NCBI GenBank assembly: GCA_023362775.1
Contig: JALMGJ010000003.1
Span: 81,667,855-81,731,854, forward strand
DNA: 64,000 bases
Direction: 5' to 3'
DNA from: Charina bottae
Taxonomy: Eukaryota > Chordata > Lepidosauria > Squamata > Charinaidae
A program made the translations under genes and the position numbers. The notes beneath the pieces were generated by a model that saw only the letters and a program-made list of their open reading frames with translations, ran no database searches and was not told the DNA's origin. Shown piece after piece: positions 34,196 through 45,130 of the stretch. Numbering within the stretch: the stretch's first letter is position 1; each line of letters starts with the position of its first letter.

Positions 34196-35039
34196 TTTTT
34201 TTTTTTTTATAAAAAAGTAATTTTATTATTAAAAGAAAAAACAAACAAACAAACAAAGACATCAACAACATCAACAACATAAAAGTGAATAACAGAGTAC
34301 ATAACAAACTTAATAAACATACATTCAAAACTAAATAACCCTATATAACAAAATCCTTATAACAACACATCACGTGAAACAACTAATTTAAAACGACTTC
34401 CTGTTTCTTTCTTGAAGATAGCTTCTTACTTTTAGTTTTAATTTTTGCTATATTTCTATTGTATTCCTCTTTTTATTAATGTTTCTTTAATATATAAATA
34501 TCTTAACTCTTATTTTATTTTAAACCTTTCATTTGTTCTTATATTCTAGTGCATATATTCTAATATATTCTTTTTATTATCTCTTCTAATATTTTTCCAT
34601 TACAATAGTTTTATTTTATATTCTTTTTGCAGAAATTCTATAAATGGGTTCCATATAAGTTCATAATCTCCCAGATCTTTTTGTTTTATTAAAATTGTCA
34701 GTCTGTCCATCTATGCTATTTCCATCGTTTTGATTATCCATTCTTCTATTGAGGGGGTAGCTTCTTCTTTCCAGTGTTTTGCGAAAATAATCCTCGCCGC
34801 TGTAGTCAAATGGTATAATAGTTTTTTTTGTTCCTTGTTCATCTTCATGTCGATAATTCCCAGTAAATAAGTTTCTGATTTTTTTTCCATATCCATTTTG
34901 AATATTTTACATATATTACCATGAATTTTGCCCCAGTATTTTTTGGTCTTTTGACATGTCCACCAAATGTGATAAAAAGTTCCCACATTTATTTTGCATT
35001 TCCAACATATGTTTGATCTTAAACATTTCATGTTATATG
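34196..35039 (-). mobile_element. L1 LINE 3' end, 5'-truncated, with target duplication
   Basis: A 13-bp direct repeat, actacatacacac, flanks the element at 34183-34195 and 35040-35052. A poly-T run at 34196-34210 (poly-A on the element strand) marks the 3' end. The minus strand encodes the C-terminus of L1 ORF2, including the cysteine-histidine motif. A textbook truncated L1 insertion. Confidence 0.9.
34711..35031 (-). pseudogene. L1 ORF2 C-terminal fragment
   Basis: The 106-codon frame reads NICWKCKINVGTFYHIWWTC, then KKYWGKIHGNICKIF and ETYLLGIIDMKMNKEQKKLL, then TTAARIIFAKHWKEEATPSI and EEWIIKTMEIA. The C-x2-C...H...C arrangement and the WW-C spacing are those of the L1 ORF2 C-terminal zinc-knuckle-like region. 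Only this tail survives; endonuclease and RT are absent because the copy is 5'-truncated at 35039. No lesion is seen within the surviving part. Confidence 0.85.
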
Positions 35040-35052
35040 ACTACATACACAC

Positions 35053-35384
35053 CTTTCAGACATTCATGGTGGCAATGATGAGCTTTATTGCCATCTTGTT
35101 ATTGGCTATATTGTCTAAGTATGTTGATATCCAGGTAAGTCAGAACTCTTAACCAGACACATGTTAGTTTTAGTTTCTAAAATTAATAAAAAAGACAATT
35201 TATTTGAATTTTTCAGTTTCCAGGCTTAAGGGTATTCTATCCTATTTTGAGTTTCTGTTGCCACACAAATATTAATAAGCTTTCTCTAACATGTAGCATA
35301 TTTGCAAAGGGCCCCATTTCATGGTTGTGCTGACACCGATGGTTTTTAAGATCTCTCAGCTGTATTTATATTTTATTTTTTTAT
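35053..35384. other. Unassigned sequence
   Basis: Nothing recognised between the L1 tail and the L2 tail. Confidence 0.3.
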
Positions 35385-35520
35385 TGTTTTTATTGTTTGA
35401 TTGTTTTTATTATTGTTAGCTGCCCAGAGTCACTGGTTTGAGATGGGCGGCTATATAAATTGATTGATTGATTGATTGATTGAATGAACGAATGAACAAA
35501 CAAACAAACAAACAAACATT
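35385..35520 (+). mobile_element. L2 3' tail with (GATT)n - (GAAT)n - (AAAC)n
   Basis: The 3' UTR end gctgcccagagtcactggtt...gagatgggcggctatat is followed by ttgattgattgattgat (35459-35481), then gaatgaacgaatgaac and finally caaacaaacaaa. The tail has drifted through three tetranucleotide motifs. Confidence 0.75.
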
Positions 35521-36524
35521 GTTCCTAACATATAGGTTTTTCCGAAGTATTTTTCCCCTAATATCCTGCATCTCTTAGTTTGTAAAAATACTCCTGAAAA
35601 AGTCTTGCACTGCTATATTAACAATATTTTTAAAAATGGAAGCAAGTTCCTTACTGTCAACTCATACAACCTTTAATTTGAGTTATATCCCTTCCTGCCC
35701 TGGAATTCAATCTGCTGAATTTCTGATTTAAATTTTAAGAAATGCAGCAATTTTCATCTCCTTCACTTAGAAGCACAAGGAAGCCTTAAGGGAATATCTC
35801 AATAGATTCTATTTTGCTGGGAGGAAAAGGGGACTGAGGTGAAATGGTTTTGGTAAGTATAATTTGATGGTTCATTAGGTGGGGAAAAGATCTCTTTCAT
35901 TGGGCTGAGGATACAGTCCACTTGTAAGTCCAAGTCTTTTTATGGTTTGAGTTATTTCCTGCTCTTTGTGTTTTGGTATGTTTGATTTTTGTGTGTGTGT
36001 ATATCTATAATGGATAGTTTTGGTATGGATGAGAGTGGGAGGTAATCACAAATATTTGTTAAATGACCTGAAAAGAAAAGTCAGATCTTCTCCATGTACA
36101 TAAATAATCGAAGTGCCTGCCAAGTCAAATATTTAATTTTCCTTGACAATGATGTAAAATAAGGTGAGGCGAGGAGGCAGCTGAACACAAGGGGAGCTGT
36201 TTGCACATGTAAATTGGATTTGAGAATGAAAGTTCTGTCAATAACTCTGATATCGGATATTATCTGCAAGGTCTCTCTGGTAACATTAGTCATTGTTTTA
36301 TATGTATGCCATCTTACTAGGGATCTATGGACATAGTGTTTTACATAATATAAAGCAATACAGACAGCTCTGTTTGACTATTCCTCTATGAGAGACTTGC
36401 CAATCACACAAGTTCTTTTTTTCCCTTTCTTTCTGATCCTGGTGTTTTACAATGTAATAGAAAGGTGTTTTATTGAAAGGATTGGTGTTTCTGTAAGTGG
36501 ATGGGGAACACAATTTTTACATGT
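35521..36524. other. Unassigned AT-rich sequence
   Basis: A short (gt)n is at 35990-36000. No gene recognised. Confidence 0.35.
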
Positions 36525-36960
36525 TTTATTCATTTATTATTTCATTTTCAAGGCCGCCGGACTCCATAGTGACTCTGGGCAGCTTACGAATAAAAAAACT
36601 CGAAGAAAACAAAGTATATCAAGAAAAAGAAGACAGCTGACCAGAGACAAAACCCAAAGAACTAACCAAACAAGCAAACAACTACAACAAAACCAAAGAG
36701 GCTCAGCCACCAACCCAACCCAAGACCTGGGAGAACAACCAAGTCTTTAGCAGTTTGCAAAAAGTCAAAAGGATGGAGCAGTATGAAGCTCTGGGGAGAT
36801 ATCATTCCACAGGGGAGGAACCTGGGTCTCCTGCCTACTTGTAGATCAGCACTTTTCCTTTCACTCAAAAGACTTCTACTACTGTCATAAAGGGTTACAC
36901 AACCCAGTGATACACTAGCAGGAGCAAAGAAATCCCCATTCTCAGTCAAACCATTAATCC
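36525..36960 (-). mobile_element. Probable degenerate L2-type 3' region, antisense
   Basis: Starts with a ttcatttattatttcatttt A/T tail and tagtgactctgggcagctta, the antisense L2 terminus. The following text (gggagatatcattccacagg, caagtctttagcagtttgca) resembles old LINE 3' sequence also seen degraded at 2990-3120. Assignment tentative. Confidence 0.5.
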
Positions 36961-38405
36961 ATCTACCTCATTCAATATTCATTGATTAATAATGGGTTTC
37001 AGATAGGGTTTTTTTTTCCCCAGCTAAGAATAGGTGAATCTGTCACTGTCCAGTTCTCATCATCTAACCACACAGTTTGTAAATACTTTTCCTAGTTAAT
37101 GCATGCTTTTTGTGTACATTTTACGTAATATTTGCATTTGATGAACTAATTTTGAGTTGCAAACCACACTGAAAACTTCCAGTGCACAACTTGATTACAG
37201 TTCACATATAGGCTTTGGAAACACAGCATTTATATGGATTAATTTAAATTAACATTTGCAAACATCTCCATCATGCTTATTCCCAACCCTATCTACAAAT
37301 GCCAGAGACTGAACCTGGGAATTTTCAGCATACAACGTATATGCTCTGCCATGATCTATAATGGCTCCTCCGTTGCTCTTCTTTGTTGGTTCCCTGGATG
37401 CTGCATTTGTTAAAATACCCAGGATACTGAATTAGAAACTTGTTTGTTCAGAGCTTTATACTTTTTGATTCCAGGTCCATACTTGCAAACAAGGCAAGGA
37501 TCTACAGTAACTGATCGGAAAAAGGTAACATTATATCCTTCTCCTCTCTTACCATGCATTAATCAAATCCACATATTAATCAGATACCATCTTCATTATA
37601 ATGATGATAATACTATGATGGCACTTTTTCAGATCACAAAATGTGGATAGCAAGGGAGGTTGATGGACTCTATTTCCAACACAAACTCACAGCATCCTTG
37701 GTCACCTTGCTGCACTCAGATAAACTTTAAAAATATCAACAAAGAAATTGTTCCAAAGCTTTCTGACAAAGAGATAGAAAAATTGAAGCTCATCTTGCAA
37801 GAGAAGAAAATGTTCAGGAGATGTTGATATATCATTAGTTTTCAGGAACTTCAGCTTTCTTTAGAGATCAGAAATACCAAAAGGCAAGCAACTAACCCTT
37901 TACCTAGTGAGAAATGACGTACTGTATAGGCAGATACTGTAGAGAAATCAAATGAGAAACAGGAGAAAAATGTAAATGAATGTAAACACAACTGGATAAA
38001 ATTCCCAGCTGAAAATAATTATCATTCAAAAGGCAAGAAAATAAACCTACACTTTCTAATAAAATAATTAAGTGCAATAAACCTGGGATTTATTTTATAT
38101 ATTTAGTGGTTATGCAGAAACAGCATCTTTCTGGTTAACACAGCATGGCTGCATGTATCTGCACAGCAGAATATGAAAACCTCCAGCCTGACTACTTAAT
38201 GCTCTGGAAGAATGCCAATTTTCTACACACATCTCCTTGGTGAGCGTGTCAGAATGTGATTTGGTCATTATTTAAAATGAAGTGGCCTTTCATTGCTTTG
38301 AAACATTTGGCATTAAGTTCTGAGCTTAACCTGGTTAGAAAATATTTGATTTTTCATGGCGAGAGAACATAGGTATGAGAAAGTAAATGAATGTTGGCGC
38401 ATTAT
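36961..38405. other. Unassigned AT-rich sequence
   Basis: Nothing recognised. Confidence 0.35.
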
Positions 38406-38406
38406 G

Positions 38407-38416
38407 AGTGTGTGTA

Positions 38417-38454
<38 letters not shown>

Positions 38455-38465
38455 ACACACACATA
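38407..38465. repeat. (TG)n / (CA)n microsatellite
   Basis: gtgtgtgtatagtgtgtgtg then a long (gt)n run to 38451, flowing into cacacacacatacatatac. The junction is self-complementary. Confidence 0.95.
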
Positions 38466-40445
38466 CATATACTGGTATAAGAAGAATCAGACATCTGGAC
38501 TGTGTGATAAGAGTTTGGTTTTTTAGTGATAAATACATGCTGGCTTGAGTCCTGTTAGTTAATATTCCTGCTGGATAAAATGGTAAGGATTTTATAGTCG
38601 TAAGTATTAAAATTGAGGAGGTGCAGAGACAGAGAGTAGGAGAACATTATATCTTAATTTTCTGAAGGGCAATATGTTATAGAATAGAATCAAAAGCTGC
38701 AAAGCTTCAAGCTATGGCATTTCCATCTGTTTTTATTCTGGAGAAATTTTGCAATGGTGCATTTGACTTCAAAGAACACCTGCTTTTCTTTCCTCATGAT
38801 ATGGAGAACCTGCACCAATATTCTAGAGTACAACTACCACTTTTTAATCAATGTCCAATTTACAGCAATTATTTTTTGGCAGAAGTGAGGTACTTTCATT
38901 ACATATTGATTATCCTGTCTTAGCTCATCTGAGGTGGTAAACTATCTTTCAGCACTAGTTGTCAGTTTAGAGTAGATTCACATATTACAAGAAACAAATG
39001 CATGAATGACTCTGCCATCCAATTTTTATGCTTTGAGCATAAAGTGCAAAGTGGGAATGTTCTTGCCTTTCATCCACAGTAGGAAAAAAGGTACGATATT
39101 TGAACAGTTAAAGCTCACATAATTCTCCCTGGAGAGAATGGGTACATTGATTTCCTCAATGTGCATGACATTGGAAATACCAAAAAGAAATGTGCAACAG
39201 ATCACTCACATATCCACATCTTGTTGTCTCCTTGGAAATGCAAACCTGTCTTTTCTGGGCTTCCTTCTGTGGTAACAGTAACATTCTAAATCAAGAGTTG
39301 ATTTCAGAGCCAGTTGCTCAGATGTCCCATTCTTCATCATGTGTCCAGGCTAACCAAAATAAAATTATACTTGATTTAGAGAGCCACTACAAACTTCCAG
39401 ACTCAAGGACATGAGAATCTTGCTATATCACACCAGAGATGTATATAATTCACCATCATCTCTCCTACATTTGTTTATTAGATGCCTCCAAGATGCCCCA
39501 AAGTAGTGTATCGTTGTTTTTCATGCTATTGCCCATCCTTTTAGAAACTTGGATTCAATAGCATACTGCCTCTGAACAACTACCATCAGGGTTTCCATTT
39601 ACTCCATTTATTAATACTGACCAAAAGTAAAATGTGCAACCCCATGGGAGGATGAATGAAAACTGCTTTGAGATCCCTTAAAGAAATTATTGTTATTGTT
39701 ATTCCAAAGCCTTGACATACAAAGATATGACAGTACCTACTGTATGTTCTCTGAGAATATTAGCGGGGAAGAATTAGAAAGCATTTAGGTGTGGCACAAA
39801 ATGTGCAAGGGATGGCTCTAATACACCTTTTAGGGTAAAAAATGTTCCCTTTGGGCATTAAGAATCCTAACAATGGAGAAAAGATGAGTGCACACTCTGT
39901 AATTCAACTTCCTCCATTCCCAGAACTGTTTTAATTGGCTGAATGAAGTTACAGTATTCCACCAGATTGAGAATCTTGTTTGTGCAGAATCCCTCATTGA
40001 ATGGAGGTCTGTAACTAAATTCAGCTGAGTGTGGTTACACTCTCTGAGAATGAAGTTGCTAAAAATGTCCCCATTATAATAAGACTCAGTGGATCAGGCC
40101 ACTGCGCATATCCATCTCCCCTCCATCACTACAGGTAAGAATATTTGAACACAGTTTTGGGTGTGTGTTATAAATATATAACTGAATAAATATATAGCTG
40201 AATAAATATGCACATTCAATTGTCCTCTATAAATACGGATATATAGATGAATCCAGGTAAAATGAGGAAAGATGTGGGGATATATGAAAGCTATGCCCTG
40301 AACATCTGAAAAATCTATCAGAAAGAAAGCTATAAACATGTTTGGCTGAATGTGCTTAAAATAATAGTCACACCTTGGAACTCTTCATACTTAAATCACA
40401 AAAAAAAAATACATGAGTGTGACCACATTACTTTATAATCTGTCT
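38466..40445. other. Unassigned AT-rich sequence, about 2 kb
   Basis: I see no coding region, RNA gene or named repeat. Small frames around 38714, 39190 and 40094 are probably chance. Confidence 0.35.
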
Positions 40446-42690
40446 CTCACTCGCTGGATCGACACCTTGTTGTGGTGAGTGGGCTTGTGTGTTCCCAATG
40501 AACCCTGTGAGCAAAGCCGTCGGGAGTCATGTACTCCTGGTAGGGTCACCCATGGTGGTAAGGTCCAGGGGGAGGAACCAGACAAAGAACGATCCAAGAA
40601 AGTCCTCAATGGCAGAACAGGCGGAAGATAACAAGGTGTATTGTTACAACGGCTGCGAAGGCGGATGAAGGCTGCAGCAGACAAAAGGTCACCAATCGTC
40701 ATGGTATCCATGCCATTGGATCAGAGCCTTTTTCTGTGAAGGTTGTGTGCTGATCATTGTGATCATCTCCACACATAAAACAAATTCACGCACAGGCGTC
40801 TTCCAACCACACCAAACCCAAAACAACCAAAAGTCCCATGGCGATTGACGAATGGCAACGGGGGCAGGACTGTGTAATCTGGAAGCTCCTAGTCGTGGAC
40901 CAGCACATGGGTGGTGGATAGGGATTCAGTCGCCCTGACTCAAGGATCGAGGCAGTTGAGTAGTTCGGCAGCTGTATCCACGACTGAGCAGCCCTATTTA
41001 GGATCCACTCTGCTCACCCCATATGGGGAGGGGGGTAGAAAAGGTTCCCTAAACATAGTCTGCCTCATTTTCTCCCTGACTGGATTACCGCGACCAGTGG
41101 GGTCACCATCTAGCGGTTGTAAAAAACACATGAATTTTGGAACATGGAATATACGGACACTGCAAGACAATATGGATAGTGAACGACCTGAACGTAGGAC
41201 TGCCATGATTGCAAGGGAGCTGAGACGTTTTAATATTGATATAGCAGCACTCCAAGAAACTCGAAGAACAGGAGAAGGACAGTTGAAGGAAGAAAAAGGA
41301 GGTTATACCTTCTTTTGGAAAGGACTGCCTGAACAAGAATGACGAATACATGGGGTAGGCTTTGCTATCAAAAACGACCTTGTGAAGCTCTTGTCAGAAG
41401 TTCCCACTGGGATTAACGAACGACTCTTAACTCTCCGAATAAAACTCGCCAAAAACCAACAGGCAACTATCCTAGGTGCTTACGCACCAACACTAGATGC
41501 AGATGAGGATATCAAGGAAAAATTTTATACCCAGCTGGTCACCATCTTATCAGACATACCAAAGGAGGATAAAATTATCCTCCTGGGCGATTTCAATGCA
41601 AGAGTTGGGCATGACTTTGATTTGTGGCCAGGGATCATTGGGAAAGAAGGAGTTGACAACAGGAACACAAATGGAATCTTACTTCTGACTAAATGTGCAG
41701 AGCTTAACCTTGTCATTACTAACACACTCTTTCGCTAGAAAAATAAATTTAAAACATCATGGAAGCACCCACGGTCGAAGCACTGGCATCTTTTAGATTA
41801 TGTAATTGTCCGTGCTAGAGATCGCCGTGATGTACTTCTCACCAGAGCCATGATGAGCGCCGATGACTGCTAGACAGACCAGTGATTAATTCGATCCACG
41901 ATGGCCATAAAGATTGTCCCTCATTGTGGGCTCCAAAGAAGAAAACCAAGGCGTAAAATGAATACACTGGCCGTTCAAGATTCTATTAAACGGATTTGCT
42001 TTCAATCAACTCTCAAGGAACATCTGCCTATAGAACTTCCTGAAAATGTTGAGGAACACTGGACTAAATTGAAGACTTCTATTATTTCAGCCTGTGAACA
42101 AACTATCGGATACCAGACTAAGAGACATCAGGACTGGTTTGATGAGAACGATAGTGAGATTGAACATATTATTGACAAGAAAAGGAAAGCCTTCCAGATA
42201 TGGCAAAAAGATATTAACTGTGCCGTTAAGAAAAAAATCTACGCCAGTGCAAAGGCAGAAGTCCAAAGAAGAACTAGAGAACTTAAGAACATATGGTGGA
42301 TAAAAAAAGCCCAAGAAACCCAACATTTTGCAGATGCTCATGATGCACGGGGCTTTTTTAATGCCATAAAGGCAATCTATGGACCAACAAACCATGGTAC
42401 AAATCCCTTACGCTCAGTAGATGGTGCTAAACTTCTAAAGGACAAAGAGTCTATTGCACTGCGCTGGAAAGAGCATTACTACAATCTCTTTAATCATCAC
42501 TCTACTGTGGCTGATGAAGTCTTCTTGCAAATCCCGCAAAAACAAATAAGAAATGAGCTTGCAGTACCCCCTAGTTTGGAGGAAGTCAGTAAAGCCACTA
42601 AACAAATGAAAAATAACAAAGCTAGTGGACCTGATGGGATTCCTGCTGAAGTCTTTAAAGAAGGCGGGCCTGAACTTACACAACAACTTC
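40446..42690 (+). mobile_element. Non-BovB RTE-type LINE: 5' leader, endonuclease and start of RT
   Basis: A complete-looking 5' leader (40446 to about 41125, matching 13544-14131) is followed by an endonuclease-RT ORF that is cut off at about 42690 where BovB sequence in the opposite orientation begins. The protein is related to but clearly distinct from BovB. No 3' end in the window. Confidence 0.85.
41130..42690 (+). pseudogene. RTE-type endonuclease/reverse transcriptase, N-terminal part, nonsense-inactivated
   Basis: The frame starts MNFGTWNIRTLQDNMDSERP and shows AP-endonuclease motifs: FNIDIAALQETRR, GAYAPTLDADEDI, LLGDFNARVGHDF, WKHPRSKHWHLLDYVIVRAR. It continues with a linker (AQETQHFADAHDARGFFNAI, KAIYGPTNHGTNPLRSVDGA) and early RT (KQMKNNKASGPDGIPAEVFK), then breaks off at the BovB junction before the RT catalytic motifs. 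Stops at 41340, 41736 and near 41869 and 41881 all lie in the same frame; no frameshift is seen. The changes fit C-to-T or G-to-A decay at CGA and TGG codons. Confidence 0.85.
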
Positions 42691-43295
42691 CATGTCCGGT
42701 TCTAACTGTTGCTTCTTGACCCGCATACAGGTTTCTCAGGAGACAGGTAAGGTGATCTGGTACTCCTATCTCTTTAAGAATTTGCCACAGTTTGTTCTGA
42801 TCCACACAATCAAAGGCTTTAGCATAGTCAATGAAGCAGAAGTAGATGTTTTTCTGGAACTCTCTTGCTTTTCCATGATCCAGAGAATGTTGGCAATCTG
42901 ATCTATAGTTCCTCTGCCTCTTCGAAACCCAGCTTGCACTTCTGGTAGTTGTTGGTTCACATGCTGCTGAAGCCTAGCTTGTAGGATTTTGAGCATAACA
43001 TTGCTAGCATGTGAAATGAGCGCAATTGTACGGTAGTTTGAAAATTCTTTGGCATTGCCCTCCTTTGGAATTGGAACGTAAACTGACCTTTTCCAATCCT
43101 GTGGCCACTGTTGAGTTTTCCAAATTTGTTGGCATATTGAGTGCAGCACTTTAACAGCATCATCTTTTAGGATTTTAAATAGCTCAGCTGGGATACTGTC
43201 TTCTCCGCTAGCTTTGTTGTTAGTAATGTTTCCTAAGGCCCACTTGACTTCACTCTCTAGGATGTCCGGCTCAAGGTCAGTGACCACACCATCGT
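42691..43295 (-). pseudogene. BovB reverse transcriptase segment (3' part of a split BovB)
   Basis: The minus strand encodes BovB RT from DGVVTDLEPDILESEVKWAL through AGEDSIP-type KASGEDSIPAELFKILKDDA, FSNYRTIALISHASNVMLKI, LPEVQAGFRRGRGTIDQIAN and a frameshifted WKILKE-like block to LTCLLRNLYAGQEATVRTG. It ends at 42691 where RTE sequence begins, so its YADD motif and 3' end are missing. The 5' part of the same element lies at 47842-49030, beyond the PLE. At the PLE edge the frame gains MIQATD from PLE sequence. Confidence 0.85.
43281..43295. repeat. PLE target-site duplication, left copy
   Basis: tgaccacaccatcgt, repeated exactly at 47842-47856. The BovB at 63966-63980 carries the undivided equivalent (acgatggtgtggtca in the other strand sense), confirming this is target DNA. 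Confidence 0.93.
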
Positions 43296-43471
43296 CTGTA
43301 GCTTGAATCATGTCAACTGGATTTCTATTTTCTTAGTGGAAACGTTTCGCTCCTTATCCAAGGAGCTTCTTCAGTCTGAGCAAAGTTGGTAAGGGAATCC
43401 TAAATATGTTCCTAGGTAGCTGTGTGACCTTACACCTGGGGCTAGGTCATGGTTATATTGAGATGTAATTT

Positions 43472-44641
43472 TTAAGTCCTTTTATAATCTAATGGAGGGT
43501 CGTTAAAATCACCATGCTGCTGTTGAGCTTCTGAAATGGTCTTAATCTTCCTAGGCACAGAAGACAACACGGGGAGGAAGATGGGGGAGAGTTTGTGCCT
43601 GAGGCCCCCACCTCTATTCAAAGAAGGATTTTCCAAGTTGGCATAAATGGTTTCCTTGACCCCTCTCTCAAACCACCTATCTTCTCTGTCTAAAATGTGA
43701 ACATTAATGTCCTCAAATGAGTGTCCTTTTTCTTTTAGATGAAGATAAACTGCTGACTCTGGTCCTGTGGTGTTATTTCTCCTGTGTTGGGCCATCCTCC
43801 TGTACATAGGTTGTTTGGTTTCTCCAATGTAGAGTTCAGAGCACTCCTCACTGCACTGGATTGCATAAACTACATTGCTTTTCTTATGTTTTGGAGTTTG
43901 ATCTTTGGGGTGTACAAGCCTCTGTCTCAGTGTGTTGGTGGGTTTGAAATATACAGGTATGTGGTGTTTGCCAAATATCCGTTTTATCTTTTCAGACACG
44001 CCAGCCATGTAGGGAATGACCAGGTTCTTTCGTTTACTCTGAGTCTCAGCCCTATCTGTCGCTGTTTTAGGTCTGGTAGATTTAGATTTGGTGAAGGCCC
44101 AATTTGCATATCCACAGGCCTTCAGGGCTGTTCTCAGGTGCTGATTTTCATTCTTTTTGGAATCCATGGAGGTGGGGATGGTTTCTGCTCTGTGTGACAA
44201 TGTCCTGATGACTCCTAGTTTGTGCTGCAGTGGATGGTGGGAGTCAAACATCAGATATTGATCTGTGTGTGTGGGTTTCCTGTAGATCCCTATTTCTAGC
44301 TTGCCACCGGTCCCAATGAGGACTTCACAGTCTAGGAATGCCAGTCTGTTGTCCTTGGTGTCTTCTCTGGTGAAGCTAATGTTGGCATCTATAGTGTTTA
44401 TATGGTCCGTGAAGGCCTGTACTTCCTGGGCCTTGATTTTGACCCAGGTGTCATCCACATACCTAAACCAGTGGGTGGGCACCGTTCCCTGGAATGTGTT
44501 GAGTGCTTTCTTCTCCACTTCTTCCATGTATAAATTGGCCACAATGGGTGACACAGGAGAACCCATGGCACAGCCGTGTTTTTGTCTGTAAAAGTCACCT
44601 CTGTATGTGAAATAAGTGGTGTTAAGACACAGGTCCAGAAG
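43472..44641 (-). pseudogene. PLE RT C-terminal half plus GIY-YIG endonuclease in the inverted arm
   Basis: The minus strand encodes DLCLNTTYFTYRGDFYRQKH, the CAMGSPVSPIVANLYMEEVE block, RYVDDTWVKIKAQEV and the C-terminal LYIGETKQPMYRRMAQHRR endonuclease, essentially identical to the full-length protein (one visible difference is VKETIYAN against VKESIYAN). It lacks the N-terminal half including RT motif A. The frame's first residues (MSVLFLLDED, up to 44671) come from reading the adjoining pLTR in antisense. Not expected to be functional. Confidence 0.85.
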
Positions 44642-45130
44642 ATCTTCATCTAAAAGAAAAAGGACACTCATTTGAGGACATTAATGTTCACATTTTAGAC
44701 AGAGAAGATAGGTGGTTTGAGAGAGGGGTCAAGGAATCCATTTATGCCAACTTGGAAAATCCTTCTTTGAATAGAGGTGGGGGCCTCAGGCACAAACTCT
44801 CCCCCATCTTCCTCCCCGTGTTGTCTTCTGTGCCTAGGAAGATTAAGACCATTTCAGAAGCTCAACAGCAGCATGGTAATTTTAACGACCCTCCATTAGA
44901 TTATAAAAGGACTTAAAAATTACATCTCAATATAACCATGACCTAGCCCCAGGTGTAAGGTCACACAGCTACCTAGGAACATATTTAGGATTCCCTTACC
45001 AACTTTGCTCAGACTGAAGAAGCTCCTTGGATAAGGAGCGAAACGTTTCCACTAAGAAAATAGAAATCCAGTTGACATGATTCAAGCTACAGACAATTCC
45101 ACCTGGATGACTGAGAACCTTCATAGACAT
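44642..45130 (+). repeat. PLE left pseudo-LTR (489 bp)
   Basis: Direct copy of 47352-47840 with one difference that I can see (44878 a, 47588 g). It contains the last coding part of the PLE ORF, the 3' UTR, a hammerhead-like core and the ATG of the downstream ORF. It probably supplies promoter and start for the full-length copy. Confidence 0.93.
45014..45043 (+). ncRNA. Hammerhead-ribozyme-like core in PLE pseudo-LTR
   Basis: CTGAAGA (matching CUGANGA) at 45014-45020, then gctcctt-ggat-aaggagc forming a perfect 7-bp stem II at 45022-45039, then GAAA at 45040-45043. One extra A separates the first core from stem II. PLE pseudo-LTRs are known to carry hammerhead motifs. Stem III and the cleavage site are not obvious to me, so activity is unproven. 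Confidence 0.55.

Noticed and set aside
38407..38465. Regulatory palindrome at the TG/CA junction
   Set aside because: Self-complementarity is an automatic result of (GT)n meeting (CA)n.
44398..44649. Minus-strand frame overlapping the PLE RT, and its plus-strand twin at 46500-46700
   Set aside because: Alternate-frame shadows of the RT motif B to YVDD region.
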